This document shows positions 42,090 through 54,347 of a stretch of DNA of 64,000 nucleotides, one piece after another. The translations under genes were made by a program, and so were the position numbers. The notes beneath the pieces were generated by a model. The model searched no databases and had not been told where the DNA came from. It saw nothing but the letters and a program-made list of their open reading frames with translations. Every line of letters begins with the position of its first letter. Positions within the stretch are counted from its first letter, which is position 1. Source of the stretch: Wyeomyia smithii. Lineage: Eukaryota; Arthropoda; Insecta; Diptera; Culicidae. Location of the stretch: assembly GCF_029784165.1 (NCBI RefSeq), contig NC_073696.1, forward strand, positions 21,409,530 to 21,473,529. Reading direction: 5' to 3'.

Positions 42090-43600
42090 ATACAAACGAG
42101 CAGACAGCAAACGATCTTTCGTTGTTTTGCTCGCTCGAGTGCCTAACGACACGTCTACTGGAAGTATAACTCGCAGTAGTCATGCATAAAAGCTAGCATG
42201 CCGAAATTTAGTCTTCATTGTCTTTCCAATCACTGTAGCAAGAGTATGATTTACTGGAAACTAGATCGAGCAGCAGCAAGCAGTGTTACGTCAAATCGTA
42301 GCGCAGCAGGCGGTGATTTGAAATATCAATGTTTGTATAGTTTTTGCTTGAACTCCCACTCATTCTATCGCAGCCTTCCATAGCAATTGAGCTAACAGAG
42401 GAAACTGGTGGACCGCACTGCACCGCATTGCTGAACATGTCCGGACTACAGTGCCGTTTCGAATTTATCACGGTCATGAAAAAAATTATCATGAATTTGG
42501 CGAAATGATGAAAATCTTTTTTTTCTTTGTGAATAACATTGAAACTCATGATATATTGAGAAAAATATTAAGAACGCATTTTCAAAGTATTTTTCACTGC
42601 CTCAAAATCATATAACTCGTGTAGTTAATATTAGATCGTTGCTGATAGTGATAAAACTATAGGAGACCTACGTCAACCATGCGGTCGTCTCTTGGATACC
42701 ATCTTCCTACTATTTTAATCATCGTGCAAGTTGACCATTTTTTATTTACAATGTCCAATGAAAAACAAGTTTAATATACATTAAAAGAAAACAGTTATTA
42801 AGGCTGTTATTATCTGAATAGTGATATTCAGAGAAGCTTCCGTAATTGTTGTTCTAATTACATGTTTGAAATTTAATGCACGGATATAAAGACGAAAAGT
42901 ATTATGAACATCACAGCGCACGCAATGCTGATATTCATACGAGCGAAAATATTAGCTTATGATTGTCGTGAACGTGAGAGTTCTCAGCACTTGACGGGCT
43001 TTTATCGATATCCAGCAAAAATGTTACAAGAACAATATTCTAAGTCTTGCAGAATGGAAGATTTTGAAAAAAATAAGTTTCAAAGTTGAACGATGAATAT
43101 TTTATCTGCTCGTATAGAAATGTATGTTCAACCATATTTCATCCCCTCTTAGCGTTGATGAGGAGATTTTGATAAGAGTTTTGTAATATATTAGATACTA
43201 AACTTTTGGTAAGAGAATTACCTACTTTTGTTTGGAATTAGTAAGCTGAACATATACCATAAAGCTACCAGGAGTTCTGCATTATCTAGCTGTTTTGTTC
43301 GATAGAGAATAATGAAGTATGAAACAGTTTCATACCTAGGTGAAATGATACACGATGGAGTATAAATTTTCCACAAAAACTGTTGAAACACAAGGTCAAA
43401 TATACAAACCACAGGTTTCACACCGAAACGACTTCAACCTCGAGAAATCGTTCAAGAGAAGGTGATTTGTTTATTTGATTATTGGTATTTCGTGGGAGAC
43501 TGAAGTCGGAGACCGTGCGTTTCCATCAGACCGTTTCGTGTCCGATTTCCCTACCCGAAAAAACCGCATGTCTGTGTGTGGAAAACTCAACCATCAGCTG
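42090..43600. other. Intergenic, no gene seen
   Basis: Includes a dispersed repeat piece at 42672-42715 shared with 16136-16190. No recognised coding sequence. Confidence 0.45.
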
Positions 43601-43823
43601 ATGTTTCAGCTGTTCCACCAAAAACACAGTAACAGAGAGCGGGATGGAAGAAATAGAGAGATGGGGGAGAGAGTGAGCGACGACAGTTCGAACTGAGCAA
43701 CTCGCATAGCGGCGGAGCACTTCGACAGTGTGTATACTAGAAACTGACGGAATACGTAGGAAAACAGAAGCCCCTCGCCGTTGGGTGTGATTAAACAACA
43801 CAAATCTACTAAGCGGTATTATT

Positions 43824-44122
43824 TCAGTCTTGATTGTGCCGCGTTCTAGTCAGGAGGTTTCCTACGGGCCGCCAGCGTGGATTGGTTTTACTTTTGTGTC
43901 TCCGTTTGTTGCGGCAGAGCGAAGATAGCAAGCAAAGCATTTGGGCGGCTTTCTGGTTTCGCAGAAAACCCACACGTTTCCAGTGCGCCGCGCGATCTTA
44001 TTTTTCGCTATCGGCCCGGGCGCTGCCGCCAGCTCGATGGATTTCAGTTGAACGGTACCCACATATAATCGCAGACAACGCTGTGTTCCGTGAAATGTAT
44101 TCCTTCGGTTCGCCGGTATCCG
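43824..44122 (+). other. Candidate noncoding first exon with initiator and splice donor
   Basis: TCAGTC at 43824-43829 fits the arthropod initiator. The next 300 bp are clearly GC-richer than their surroundings and end at CCG|GTATGTGA, a usable donor at 44123. No ATG-led ORF with a known domain is present. It could be the 5' UTR exon of the gene whose coding exon starts at 53811, about 9.7 kb downstream. This is inference from composition and two short motifs. Confidence 0.25.
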
Positions 44123-44334
44123 GTATGTGATAGTATACTATGTGCTTATTTGTCCATGCTATTTCCAATTACTTTGCGGTTCCAAAAGTAACAAATTGGG
44201 TCGTTCATTGCGTGTGAAATTTACTGCCCCGATTGTCGATGCTCCTCCTCACCGCACCGCAGCAAAACTTCGAAGGCCAGAGGCCACCACCAAAAAGGTT
44301 TCGATGTCTGTTTCCGTCATGGTTATGTAGTGTG

Positions 44335-45735
44335 ATTAACGAGGTGCTAAATTAAGTTAAACAGAAAAGTGTGAGCAATCTATCGCGATATGCAGTGCGC
44401 ATTATTGGAGTACACTACTTCGAACCACTAATAAGGTACCAATGATTGATTGTTTGTGCGAGAACGGTTGAATCCGGAGTAAAACATTAAGTTTTTATGC
44501 CCTTACTTTCTAACAACTTAACGTGCAGAAACATCTTAAATTTAGATAACAATCGATAAGCTTTAAAATCAAGGTACAAAGAAATTATAAAATATTCAAA
44601 TTTTAAAAAATTATTCAGCCCCAGTTTCGACTATTAAGGTGCGACAAGCGCGCCAGAGTTAAAAATTAAAAAACGAGATGATTTTTCACTTAAGGGTATT
44701 GAAAATCTGTAACAAAAATGAGTTTGAATTTATCGTTCCTTAAACTGGGAGCAGACAAATATGGAATGGTTTGCTAGTGAATTTGATGAACTAAGTCAAA
44801 AGTTTATTCCTCTAAGCGTCTTTTAACACTTTTCAAACACTAACCCTTTAAAGACTGTTTCTTATAAAACTCGGTTCTGAATCCTGATATTTTGATGCAA
44901 TAAAATACAAACGTGGATTTTTCCTAATGCTATGATTTACTAAATTCATGTCTGAATTGCAGATTTTGATACAAGAAAATAATGACCTGAATACAATTCT
45001 AATATTTTCTCTATACTTTAATTTATTTTTAATTTTTAACTAGTAACTTTCTAATAAGGTTTAATGTTTTTAGGCCCTGTTAAACACTTTAAATATGTGT
45101 TCCCATTACTTCTAGTTACCATTCTTACTGTCAGCGGGTTTTTTAGGTAATATAAACATTTATCGCCTGGTAATGTTACATTATTTACGTTCTAGTATTA
45201 CTTTATTTTAAAAATTAAGCGCTTTGTACACCCCTGGTAAAAAACAGTTTCTAACAGTTCACCTCCGTCTAAGCATTTCGTCATTTTTTGCTTGTCAATC
45301 TACGGATTTCTTTTAATGACACATTAATTTCAATAACTCTTCTGATTGTTGGCCTCGCTTATCTTATCGCTGTTTATTGATTCCCAATGTTATTTTATGT
45401 ACTCTTCTCTTCCAGATTTTTCAGTCTGTTCAATGACTACGTTTTGGTTATTCATAGATTATTTTTATGATCTTTCTAAACAATTTTAGACTCTCTCTGA
45501 TTTCTAGATTTTTCATTGGATGGTTTATTTCCTTTTTTCTGCTTCTGTGTCGATGTAGTTATACTACTTCTTACTGTACAATGACAGTTTATTATACATA
45601 TCTTTATTACTAACTTACAAAAATCCTCATCACTGGCATTCAAAATAGTTTAATGATAAACTCTCGTTTCATCATCGTAAAAATCATAGATCGCTTTTCA
45701 TTCATTGACACTTCTATTTCAATAAAACTAAATAC
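44335..45735. other. AT-rich intergenic or intronic stretch
   Basis: Very AT-rich, with no ORF or repeat recognised. Confidence 0.5.
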
Positions 45736-45739
45736 TCTG

Positions 45740-45872
45740 GTTCACCCTGCTGGTCTCAACAAGCTAGTTGTCGTAGGTTCGAGTCTCGGCTCGGGATAGA
45801 CTGTTAGTGTCAGTAGGATCGTAGCGCTAAGCGTAGCGCGTAGCACACCAAGGTTTGCTTCGCGTTTTACCT
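45740..45872 (+). repeat. tRNA-derived SINE, partial
   Basis: B box GGTTCGAGTC at 45776-45785 in the same GTCGTAGGTTCGAGTCTCGG context as the SINE at 22771. The body then diverges and ends near CACACCAAGG. Confidence 0.7.
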
Positions 45873-45879
45873 ATTCTGG

Positions 45880-46960
45880 TTATGAATTAACAAACCACCT
45901 CATTATAGATTCTTTTAAATTTTTTTTTCAGTCTCCTGTACTCTTTCCATGCTCTTCAAGACTAAGGTCAACATAAAAACTCTTCCCATATCTTTTCAAT
46001 ATTCTATCATAATTCTTGAGTGGTCTCAACATCCATCACATTGGGATTTTTTCGACTCTCGTAGACTCTTTCAATGCCTTAATGTAGTATCTGTTGTAAA
46101 GTCAAAAGAATTTCACTAAACGTGTTGTTATAAAACTCATTGTGGTAGACTCGAACGGAATTTCACGCACTGAAGGAAATATAGTCGGAATGGTGGAATC
46201 GTATATAAACTACCAAAAGAAGGGAAAATAACACTACAACTCAGCCATTTCTGACCAATGATCGTCTCGATCATTAAGTTAGGTTATATTGGACCGTCCT
46301 ACTCGGGGTTAATAAACGGAATACGAGTATGATTAATCACACTGTTTTCATATTAACATGTTTTACCCAGCAATATTCCAATATTCAACGCAGTATCAAA
46401 AACTTATCATTGTTTATGTTTCGTATCACTAGCACTGAGTACCAAAATCATATTTTTAGTTTGTATCATACCAGTCACACGTAAAAGCAATCGTGTAAAC
46501 CAGTCTTGGCATACTCATCGTGGGTAACAAAGAGGCTCATATAATTTGCACAGAACACTGAAGCATATTCGCGCGCTAAAAGCAAATGCACACTGTGTGA
46601 AGAAAGCAAAATACGCAACATCTGAAAGCTTGTATTGTAAAGAGTAAGCGCATAAAGCTCCCACAGAGAGACTTTCTCAATCGCAACTGATGAAATGTAG
46701 ATAGCGCACATTTATTGCTCAATGATAAGGACACTATGATGAAAATTCTAGCTGGGAAAACTTTTCTGGCTGTTTCCCTAATAACCGTTCCTGTAGCGTT
46801 CACGTAGGGCTCTGCGCTATACTCACTGTGCTATGCTCACTGAGTTTTTTTACTATCACGGTGCAGGTCTTTGATAAATTTAGCCCAGACACAGTAAATT
46901 TACTCAACAGCACGCATCTTTGGCTCGCCTACTCATGTGTGTAGTTATATTCCACACTCC
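45880..46960. other. Intergenic, no gene seen
   Basis: Short frames only, nothing recognised. Confidence 0.45.
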
Positions 46961-46964
46961 CTAC

Positions 46965-48587
46965 GCGCAAAGTATGGTTTGCAATTTTCCCGGAAATCGA
47001 TTCCCCGGGAAACGGGAATGAAAAATCGCATTTTCCAGGAATTCCCGGGAACCGGGAATGGACAAATTTTTTAGCAAAATGAGATTTTAAATGAAGTTCA
47101 TCAGTAAAAGGTAACAAAAAATTGTTTAAAATCTCATTCTCAATTCGCATGAAAAACAAAAATACAAATAAAATACAAAACATATTCAAGTTAACATAAA
47201 AAATTCGTGATCGATTTTCTGTAGCATATATTTGCAGAAGAGGAGAATTAAGGGTCTTCATCTCGTCAAACAATCACTTCAGAGCCGCTGATAGTTTTCC
47301 GTTAAGCTCAAAAATGTTATTTCCTTCTGTAAAACTTTGCTCAAGTCTGCTGAATCACCGCTTATGTTCGATTTCTAGAATAAAAAAATTCAAATCACCG
47401 ATAAAAGTTTTTGCTACACTTGATTGAAAACTGGTGTCCAATTCTTTCAGTTTGCTGAAGAGAAAACTGATCGTACGGTACATTTTTGAGTAATGCCCTT
47501 TTGAAGGTCGTAAAGTTCAAAAAAGTGATATAAAAACGACGAAATACTTGTAGTAAAGCACGTTTTCCAACCACCATTTTATGAAATAACTTCAAAAAAG
47601 TTTCTAAACATTCCAAGTATTATATTTCAAGACATTAGCATTAGGTGAAAAGATTTATTTGAAAATCCCACTGTGCACAGTGATCTAAATTTGAAAACTT
47701 CTAATCGCTTCAGATTTGACTGTGAAAATTTGATTTTATATACTCCATGTCTTCAGCAAAATTGTTTCATGGAATATGGCCTTACTTTTGGCGTTTTTGG
47801 TTTTTCGATCAATCCACCTAACAGTGAGATAAAAAAAATTTTTTTTTCTAATTTTCAATATACCAGGTTGCTTCCTTCAGCAAAGTTGTGAAAAAGTTCA
47901 AAAGAAAAACAATTGCTGAATACTGCGATGTCCTATCTGTACGTTGGACACGGAAAAATAGAGTATTTTGTGGAGCACCCCTTTTTAAAATCAATTTTTA
48001 GTCTATAATTTTGTCGGTAATGGTCAAATAGGTTGGCATAGTGTGATTTTTTTCTGATAAACTGCGTCTCAAATCTAGTTTTCATTGACAGTAAAACATT
48101 CCAAACCCTTTTGGAGTTATTATATCATTATTATATCATGACTAGAAGGTAAGATTCCGAGGAAGAATTTTAGTTACCTAATTAACTACTTTATTTTGTT
48201 ATTTCGCCGTTCGGTGGTTTTCTGTGATCGAGACAATCCGGAAGAAAACGATGGAATACTAAATAATCAGTTCAATACGACTTAAAATGAGTCAGTCTTA
48301 GTGCATTTGAATGCTTTCTAATTAACATGCAAAGATGATTTTTACGTTGAAATACTATACTGACTTTGAGTTTTATTAAATGATTTATTCCAGGTCGCAT
48401 CAGTTTGACGTATTTAATTTTATTGCAATATTCTATAAGCAATTATAGTCAATCTAACAAAATTTTTCGCGGAACTCGGGAATACCGGGATCCCGGGAAT
48501 CAATATTTCCGTTCCCGGGATCCGGGGATCCCGGGAAAAGCTATTTCCCGGGCAATCGTTCCCGGGATTGCAAACTCTAGCGCAAAG
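46965..48587. mobile_element. 1.6-kb hAT-type element with 8-bp target duplication
   Basis: GCGCAAAG occurs at 46965-46972 and 48580-48587, flanking 46973-48579. The ends TATGGTTTGCAAT and, inverted, TAGAGTTTGCAAT lead into stretches dense in CCCGGGAA-type motifs at 46985-47065 and 48475-48570. An 8-bp duplication with short inverted ends points to hAT. The interior is AT-rich, with no recognisable transposase, and between 47670 and 48000 looks like further noncoding repeat, so it is non-autonomous or heavily decayed. Confidence 0.88.
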
Positions 48588-48589
48588 GC

Positions 48590-49176
48590 ATCGCTCAATA
48601 AGGTTGTGCTTTTTTTCTTGCTCGTCACAATGCCTACTAAAAAACTGATGTGATGCAATTTATGTGTTGATAAATGCACAAAGATGAGTAAGTGGACAAG
48701 ACTGTTGTAAACACAAACCATGACATAATCAATCGCCTGCTAATTTCTACAGAACAAATAGTGAATTATTATTTTGACGTTAGAAACTGCATTTTGAAAA
48801 CTCTCCTTGAAGATATTAAAACTGTATTAAAAATGAACACGAAAATAAAGGTGAAGGTGTAAGTGAATAAAAAGAAGAATGCGATAAAAAGACGCAATGT
48901 AATATAGTCACTTTGAAAAAACCAAACCATAAGTAATTTTCATCACGAAGCATATTTTTCAATTGATATTTTTTTATTATCTTAATAACTTAATAATATT
49001 TTTTATGGCATATGAAAGTCTTTCAACCTTCATGCATTTCGCTTTCGAAAAAATTGAAACCGAAATAAAATTTTCATCATATAATATATATAAAAACATG
49101 AAAATTCCCCCAACGTCAAAAATACACATTTTCATTCAAAAATAACATCAAATTCGGACTCAGCGTCCCAAAATTA
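48590..49176. other. Intergenic, no gene seen
   Basis: Very AT-rich, nothing recognised. Confidence 0.5.
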
Positions 49177-49180
49177 TATG

Positions 49181-49244
49181 AAAACCATGTATTTTCCATG
49201 ATTTGAAGACATTTTTTTGCTTGGCCAGCATTTGTATGGAGTCG
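49181..49244. repeat. Dispersed repeat fragment, copy 2 (other copy 1874-1936)
   Basis: Nearly identical to 1874-1936. Here it joins directly onto an RTE reverse transcriptase fragment, which suggests it may be an insertion or a piece of a different element. Confidence 0.6.
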
Positions 49245-49545
49245 CTGCTCCCGGTCAACTGTATCGTAGGCTGCCTTGAAGTCAATAAAGATGCAATGTG
49301 TAGAACGTTGTATTCCAGATATTTCTGTGAGATCCATCGGATTTACCAGGTCTGATCCGCAGTATTGCAGGCTCCCATAAAGCCCGCTTAGTACTGGCTT
49401 ACTAACCTCCTAGTTCAGGATGTTAGACGACGGAACAGGATCTGCGAGAGTACTTTGTAAGAGGCATTATTGAGCGAGTTGCAGAACTCCGATTTGTCCC
49501 CTTTTGAATTCGCACGCAGGTTAGGAGTTTGTGTTTTCTGATGAT
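49245..49545 (-). pseudogene. RTE-clade reverse transcriptase fragment
   Basis: The minus strand gives LRANSKGDKSEFCNSLNNAS and YKVLSQILFRRLTS (RT start), then TADQ, then STHCIFIDFKAAYDTVDR (motif A with catalytic Asp). The pieces lie in two frames. This is the same RT group as the RTE relic at 23440-27090 but a different portion of the protein. Confidence 0.8.
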
Positions 49546-49599
49546 AAGCTCTTTGGTTTGCAACAGCCACACAATTTCCAAAATGATCAGCTGTGGACA

Positions 49600-50095
49600 C
49601 CGACGTTTGCAAGTTTCTCCCAGTCCTACATAAACATTAAGTGTTACCAAAATCCAGGCGGGGGGAGCTTTTACTGGTTTTATCGAGAAAAACGTCCAAG
49701 GTTCTGGAAAAGGTTGTGGCCCCGGCACATCGGTACCTCTACAAGAAGAATCATTATGTCTTTCGACAGGACCGCGCGCACCGGCCCACACGGCGCACAT
49801 CGTCCATGCGTGGTGTCGCGAGAATTTAAGTGATTTTCTCGATAAGACTTTGCGGCTTCCCAGCTCCCCTAACCATAATATCTTGGACTTTCATGTATGG
49901 TCGTACTTTCATGTATGCTGGCCAATCTGAGCGAACATAAAGTGAGCACTATGGACCAGTTTAAAGAGGTCTGGGACGAGATGTCGATGGACATAATACG
50001 TGTCGTGTACGACTTTTTTGAAAAACGTCTTAAGCTCATCATACAGCACAAAGGAGAAAAGGAAGTAGCCATTTTTCAAAGTGTATTTGAACTTC
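49600..50095 (+). pseudogene. Tc1-like transposase relic, C-terminal half
   Basis: Plus-strand pieces read VLEKVVAPAHRYLYKKNHYV, FRQDRAHRPTRR (second catalytic Asp region, normally QQD.AP.H), NLSDFLDKTLRLPSSP, LDFHVWS and VSTMDQFKEVWDEMSMDIIR, ending EKRLKLIIQHKGEK. The order is colinear with an IS630/Tc1-type transposase. At least two frame changes and a stop interrupt it, and the N-terminal half is missing. Confidence 0.8.
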
Positions 50096-50099
50096 TTGA

Positions 50100-53000
50100 A
50101 CACCCTGTAGAACGCCCGTTGTCTCTCGCACAAAGAACAGACGGTCAATTGACACACTATCATTCGTTTGGGAGAAGTTTATGGCTCATTTATTACTACT
50201 TTTTTTCAGATTCTGTTGTCAAAAATCTCAAAATACGTTCAAAGAAAAATCGTCGTGGTGGCGAGTACTCGTTTGACGTTTTTTTCATGAATGTATTTGG
50301 ACAGCGGGCCTTGCCACCGTCGGAAGCAAAAGAAGACGATTATCGCAGTAAGAAGTCGTTCTGGTCGTGGTCATGTCGTTTTCTCATTCACTGCTCTCAT
50401 TTCCCGTCATGCTAGGTGTTCCTCCCGATCGGTGCCTCCACTCCTTTTTTATAAAGGGATGTTTTGTGATGAATTAATTGTTTAGTTATATTTATTAAAA
50501 ATTTATTTTTGTGTGTTCTGCCGCAAACGGTGACATATCAACACTATTACATATATTTTATATGAAAGTTCCAAACGCGCAACGATATGGAAGTAGCGGG
50601 GTTCTAGCTGATCCAGTAGGATCTCTCATTACCAAAACCCCTAGGTCGTTGACCAAAAACTTCTTGAACTGGTCCATTTTGTGTCCATACGTACTTTTAA
50701 TTTGTTGCAGTATATAAGTTATGATCTGATGAAGATGCTGGCTATTTTACACTAGTGATGAAAGCGGGAAAATTTTGAATGTCTTCTAGTATTTGTCCTA
50801 GCTACTATCAGTTAAAAGCATGCACAAGAAAATGATAATAACGCAAATGAAAAATGGTGAGACCTCTCCAGCAAAACACTGCAAATAAAAAATATAATCA
50901 ATGTAACGTTATAATAAGTCAATTTTTAATTACCCTTCGCTACAAGGAAACAAACAATAACAAGAGTTTCATCATTATCATAAACAAATACGATTGAAAC
51001 TTTGCGAGCACGCCTACCACAACGTTATTAAAACGACTCGATTCTCCAAACCGGTTCACATACTTCGGCAATATTTGACACTCTTCTGCGATAAGAAACC
51101 GATTTAATCGAGTTAACCAACACATTTAGGACAGCTGATTGCACATTTTAGAAATCCGATTTGTCAAGGTTGTGTTGTTGTCCATCGAACTACCAAACAC
51201 AGCCGCCAGCGGATTGCACTTATTGTTCACTCCCCAAGATAGCAAAACAGGTAGCGAAACAGTTCCGGTGCTCTAAACTCCGTATATTCGTAGCGAATCG
51301 ATGTGCCAAAACTCTCCGTGGCTGTGGGGGGAGGGCGGAGTGAAGACAGGTGAAGGTTAACTTGCTACCGATATACAATAATCAAATCAAATGCCAATGC
51401 CAGTGAACTCTGCTCCACCAGAGTTCATGGCCGATTAACGACAGCCTACTCGGTTCTCGATATGCGAAAGTCTGTAAAAGCAGAGGAATGGAATACATTA
51501 TTAATTCTAAAATGAACTCACGCACACTCCATACGAGCTGTCAATTTTGCTTTTCACGCATTTTCACGCATTTTCACAATTTTTACCCGTTACTGACTAC
51601 CGTGCGCTGGCTGCGCGAGTGGCGGGAGTTTACTATTAGCAGCAAGTAGTAATTGAGTGCGGGCGTCTTTTTTTACCCCGCTTAATGTTTAACCAGCGGA
51701 GCAGCGCCGTTATGGGTGTGTTTTAATGACGATGCCGATATCTGTTACTGACAGGCCGGGATGATATTTCCTATTAGCAGCGCTGGAGCTGCTGAATGAA
51801 TGTGTAATAAATGTTCTAAAAATGCGGTAGTGGAAGCGGGAGTTTTTTTTTTTCTTCGAAGCACTTTCTATGCGTTGTAGGGAAGATGTGTGCACGGAAA
51901 CATATTTGTAGCGGTCCAATATTTACCCTAAAGTTGACCTCGATAAAACTTGTTCACAAAAATTTACAAAATCAAACATAAGGATGAAAGTTGATCTGCA
52001 TGACCTAGTCAGAAATAGATTCTATTCATCACTTTAAAAAAATACATTAAGAAAATGATATTTAATCAAATATCTGTAACTTATTTCCAATTAAATATCT
52101 ATAACTTACTGCTATGATTGATTTAAGGAAAATGCGCCATGTTGTGGTACCCAACATATCAGCAAATACTCATTAATTTCCGAGAAGGTGGAAACAAAAG
52201 TATTAATTTTTGTGCGGGTTTTTGCTGAAATAAACACAAGGTGAGCTAAAAAACTACTGGGCCTTCGAGTGATTTATATATCAGCAACTCTAACAATAAA
52301 GAACGTTTAGTGTCATTCACTTTTGTGAACAAAACGTTAATTCATGGGTTTTGACGGAAGAATAAAACGCCTATTTCATGCTTCGAATCAATAAATAAAC
52401 ACAAAGAATCGGTGAACATAAAAAAGGTAAATACCATATTATGTGACGACCTTCTTATACAAAAGGGTCCATCAGATGAAGTTTACCAACCTTTAAGGGT
52501 TTACACCGAAGATACATTTTTTCCCATTACTTAGCGACAACTTTGTGCGTTCAGTACCATAAATGTCCTCGAACTACGGCCGCTTGCACTGCCCTAATGC
52601 CGTTGGAACTTAGTTGACACAAGCCAGTGAATCAACAGATCAACAGTTTGTTTCCCATGCTTCTAGCTTGCGTTTCTACCTTCAGCCTCCGGTGCTGCTC
52701 GTCATCTCGCGAGAGATCATGACATTTTTGTCACGCATTACCTGTTTCGCAGTGCACGCGAGTGATTGGTAAAACACAAGACCGTTTTTTGTCGGTGAAT
52801 TCGCGATCCTAAATGACGCTAAGCTAAGTTTGATCATGCACGGCAACCTTCCCAGTTAGATGTGTGATATGTGACGGAGCAATAAAAAATGATGCAAGAG
52901 ATTAATTCATCAATTCTGTCCTGATGGAGATAATTAGCACTCTAATAACCAGCCCATTGTATTTTTGCGAACAACCGAATCCTTAATTAGCAGAATAAAT

Positions 53001-53805
53001 CCGAAAGTCGAACGAAAAAAGAGCGGATGCCATATTTGCGTAACGCTCGGGCTAATAACAAATAACTTATTTCATCCGCTAACATATTTTTTTCTCAACT
53101 TTACTTCCAGCTGTACCACTGCTCCTGTGCCATCAATCGTGCTACAATCTTCACACCTAAGCGAGCAAATGATGCACATTATTACCGCAGCTTTGATGAC
53201 TAGTCAGCCCGAGGCGGAGAAAAGTACAGGTTATCAGTGTTTCGTAAATTGCTGAAACAGCGAATTACCCTGATAGTAAATCACCTATCGCACAAGGGCA
53301 CCAAACTTCACGCGAACTTCCTTCCTTCCTCCTCTTTCTCATGGGTGACGAAGACTTCACGAGGAAGCTTTTCATCATTCATTCATCGGAACGCAGGTGA
53401 ACGTGATTTCAGCTCGTCGAAATCTGTCGAATCATCAGCGGAGCAGCATCAATCGAACAAAAGAACAAATTACCGGGATTAATTAACCTCAATGGCGCGG
53501 AATGGCTTTGTATGTCCCTATGTGTCACCCCGACAAGTTCACCGTTTCCACTAAGTAGCAATACTAAGGGCCACAAACGAAACGCGCTTACTGTCACTGC
53601 CATCCATTAACCGACCCATTATTCAATGGCACTGAGATCGCCGCTGATTGCGCTATCGAAGAAGGCTGCCACGAAAGACTGCCAGGCGACTTCGTTGTCG
53701 ATGGCAGCAGCAATCGAAGTTCACGCTGGTAGTCAGCAGATAAGATAACATTCAGCGAATAGAATTGCGTTCTATTTGAAGAGATATGACCTATTCCCGG
53801 TCCAG
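50100..53805. other. Region before the second gene, no recognised coding sequence
   Basis: Mostly AT-rich. From about 52560 to 53800 the composition is more balanced and may hold 5' UTR exons or regulatory DNA for the exon at 53811. An acceptor-like TTACTTCCAG lies near 53109. No specific assignment is possible. Confidence 0.4.
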
Positions 53806-53810
53806 CTACT

Positions 53811-54347
53811 ATGGAGGCAAAATCCAAATCCGCGCGAGTAGTTCCAACAGGAGCAGTCAACAGTGATGGCACATCGAACCGCTGTGAAGCTTGGACCGAG
53901 AACGAACGATCCCCGACGGCGGGGACGCCTAACGATGACAACCCTCAGCAACCGGAAGACCTCACGGCGCCATTCATCCCAAAGGACAGTGAAAGTGAGT
54001 CGAGTTTCGAAGGCGATCGGCTTTTCCGGAAGCCAACATCCACAACAACAACAGGTCGAATCTATTCGATAAGTGGAACGAAAATTGGCGTCAAAGATAA
54101 GCGAGCGAAGAACAACAACAGCAAAACAGGTGGTGGTAGTGATGGTAGTGAAAAAGTGACAGACAGAAGCAAATGTGCCAGGAAAAACGGAAGAGATCCT
54201 CATTGTGATGCCAAATTAGTAGATAAGTTTGTTAGGACGAACCGGGCGCGAAGAAAGCGCAAAAATGCCAAATCCGTGCTGGTCAAACTGTGCCAATGTT
54301 GTCCCTGGACGATACCGTGGGCCCTGCTGATAGTTAGTGCAATACAG
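53811..54347 (+). CDS. First coding exon of a membrane protein, possibly rhomboid-like
   Basis: An open frame of 179 codons starts at ATG 53811 and stays open to a strong donor, CAG|GTGAGTAA, at 54347/54348 (phase 0). Residues 1-160 are hydrophilic, Ser/Glu-rich early (a KDSESESSFEGD acidic patch near 60-70) and very basic later (RARRKRKNAK near 145-155). The exon ends KLCQCCPWTIPWALLIVSAIQ, the start of a transmembrane helix at about 165-179. A long cytosolic N-terminus followed by PW.xLxxSxIQ resembles the entry to the first helix of insect rhomboid intramembrane proteases. That call rests on one short motif. Later exons are outside the window or not recognised, so the gene is partial here. 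Reading through the donor would stop at 54404. Confidence 0.6.

Noticed and set aside
43526..44130. Overlapping frames on both strands in a GC-rich island
   Set aside because: No domain or consistent start; the island is better explained as a noncoding exon or promoter region.
53594..54203. Minus-strand frames of 115 and 143 codons
   Set aside because: Antisense to the exon at 53811-54347, with no recognisable motif; the sense frame has a better start, donor and membrane segment.
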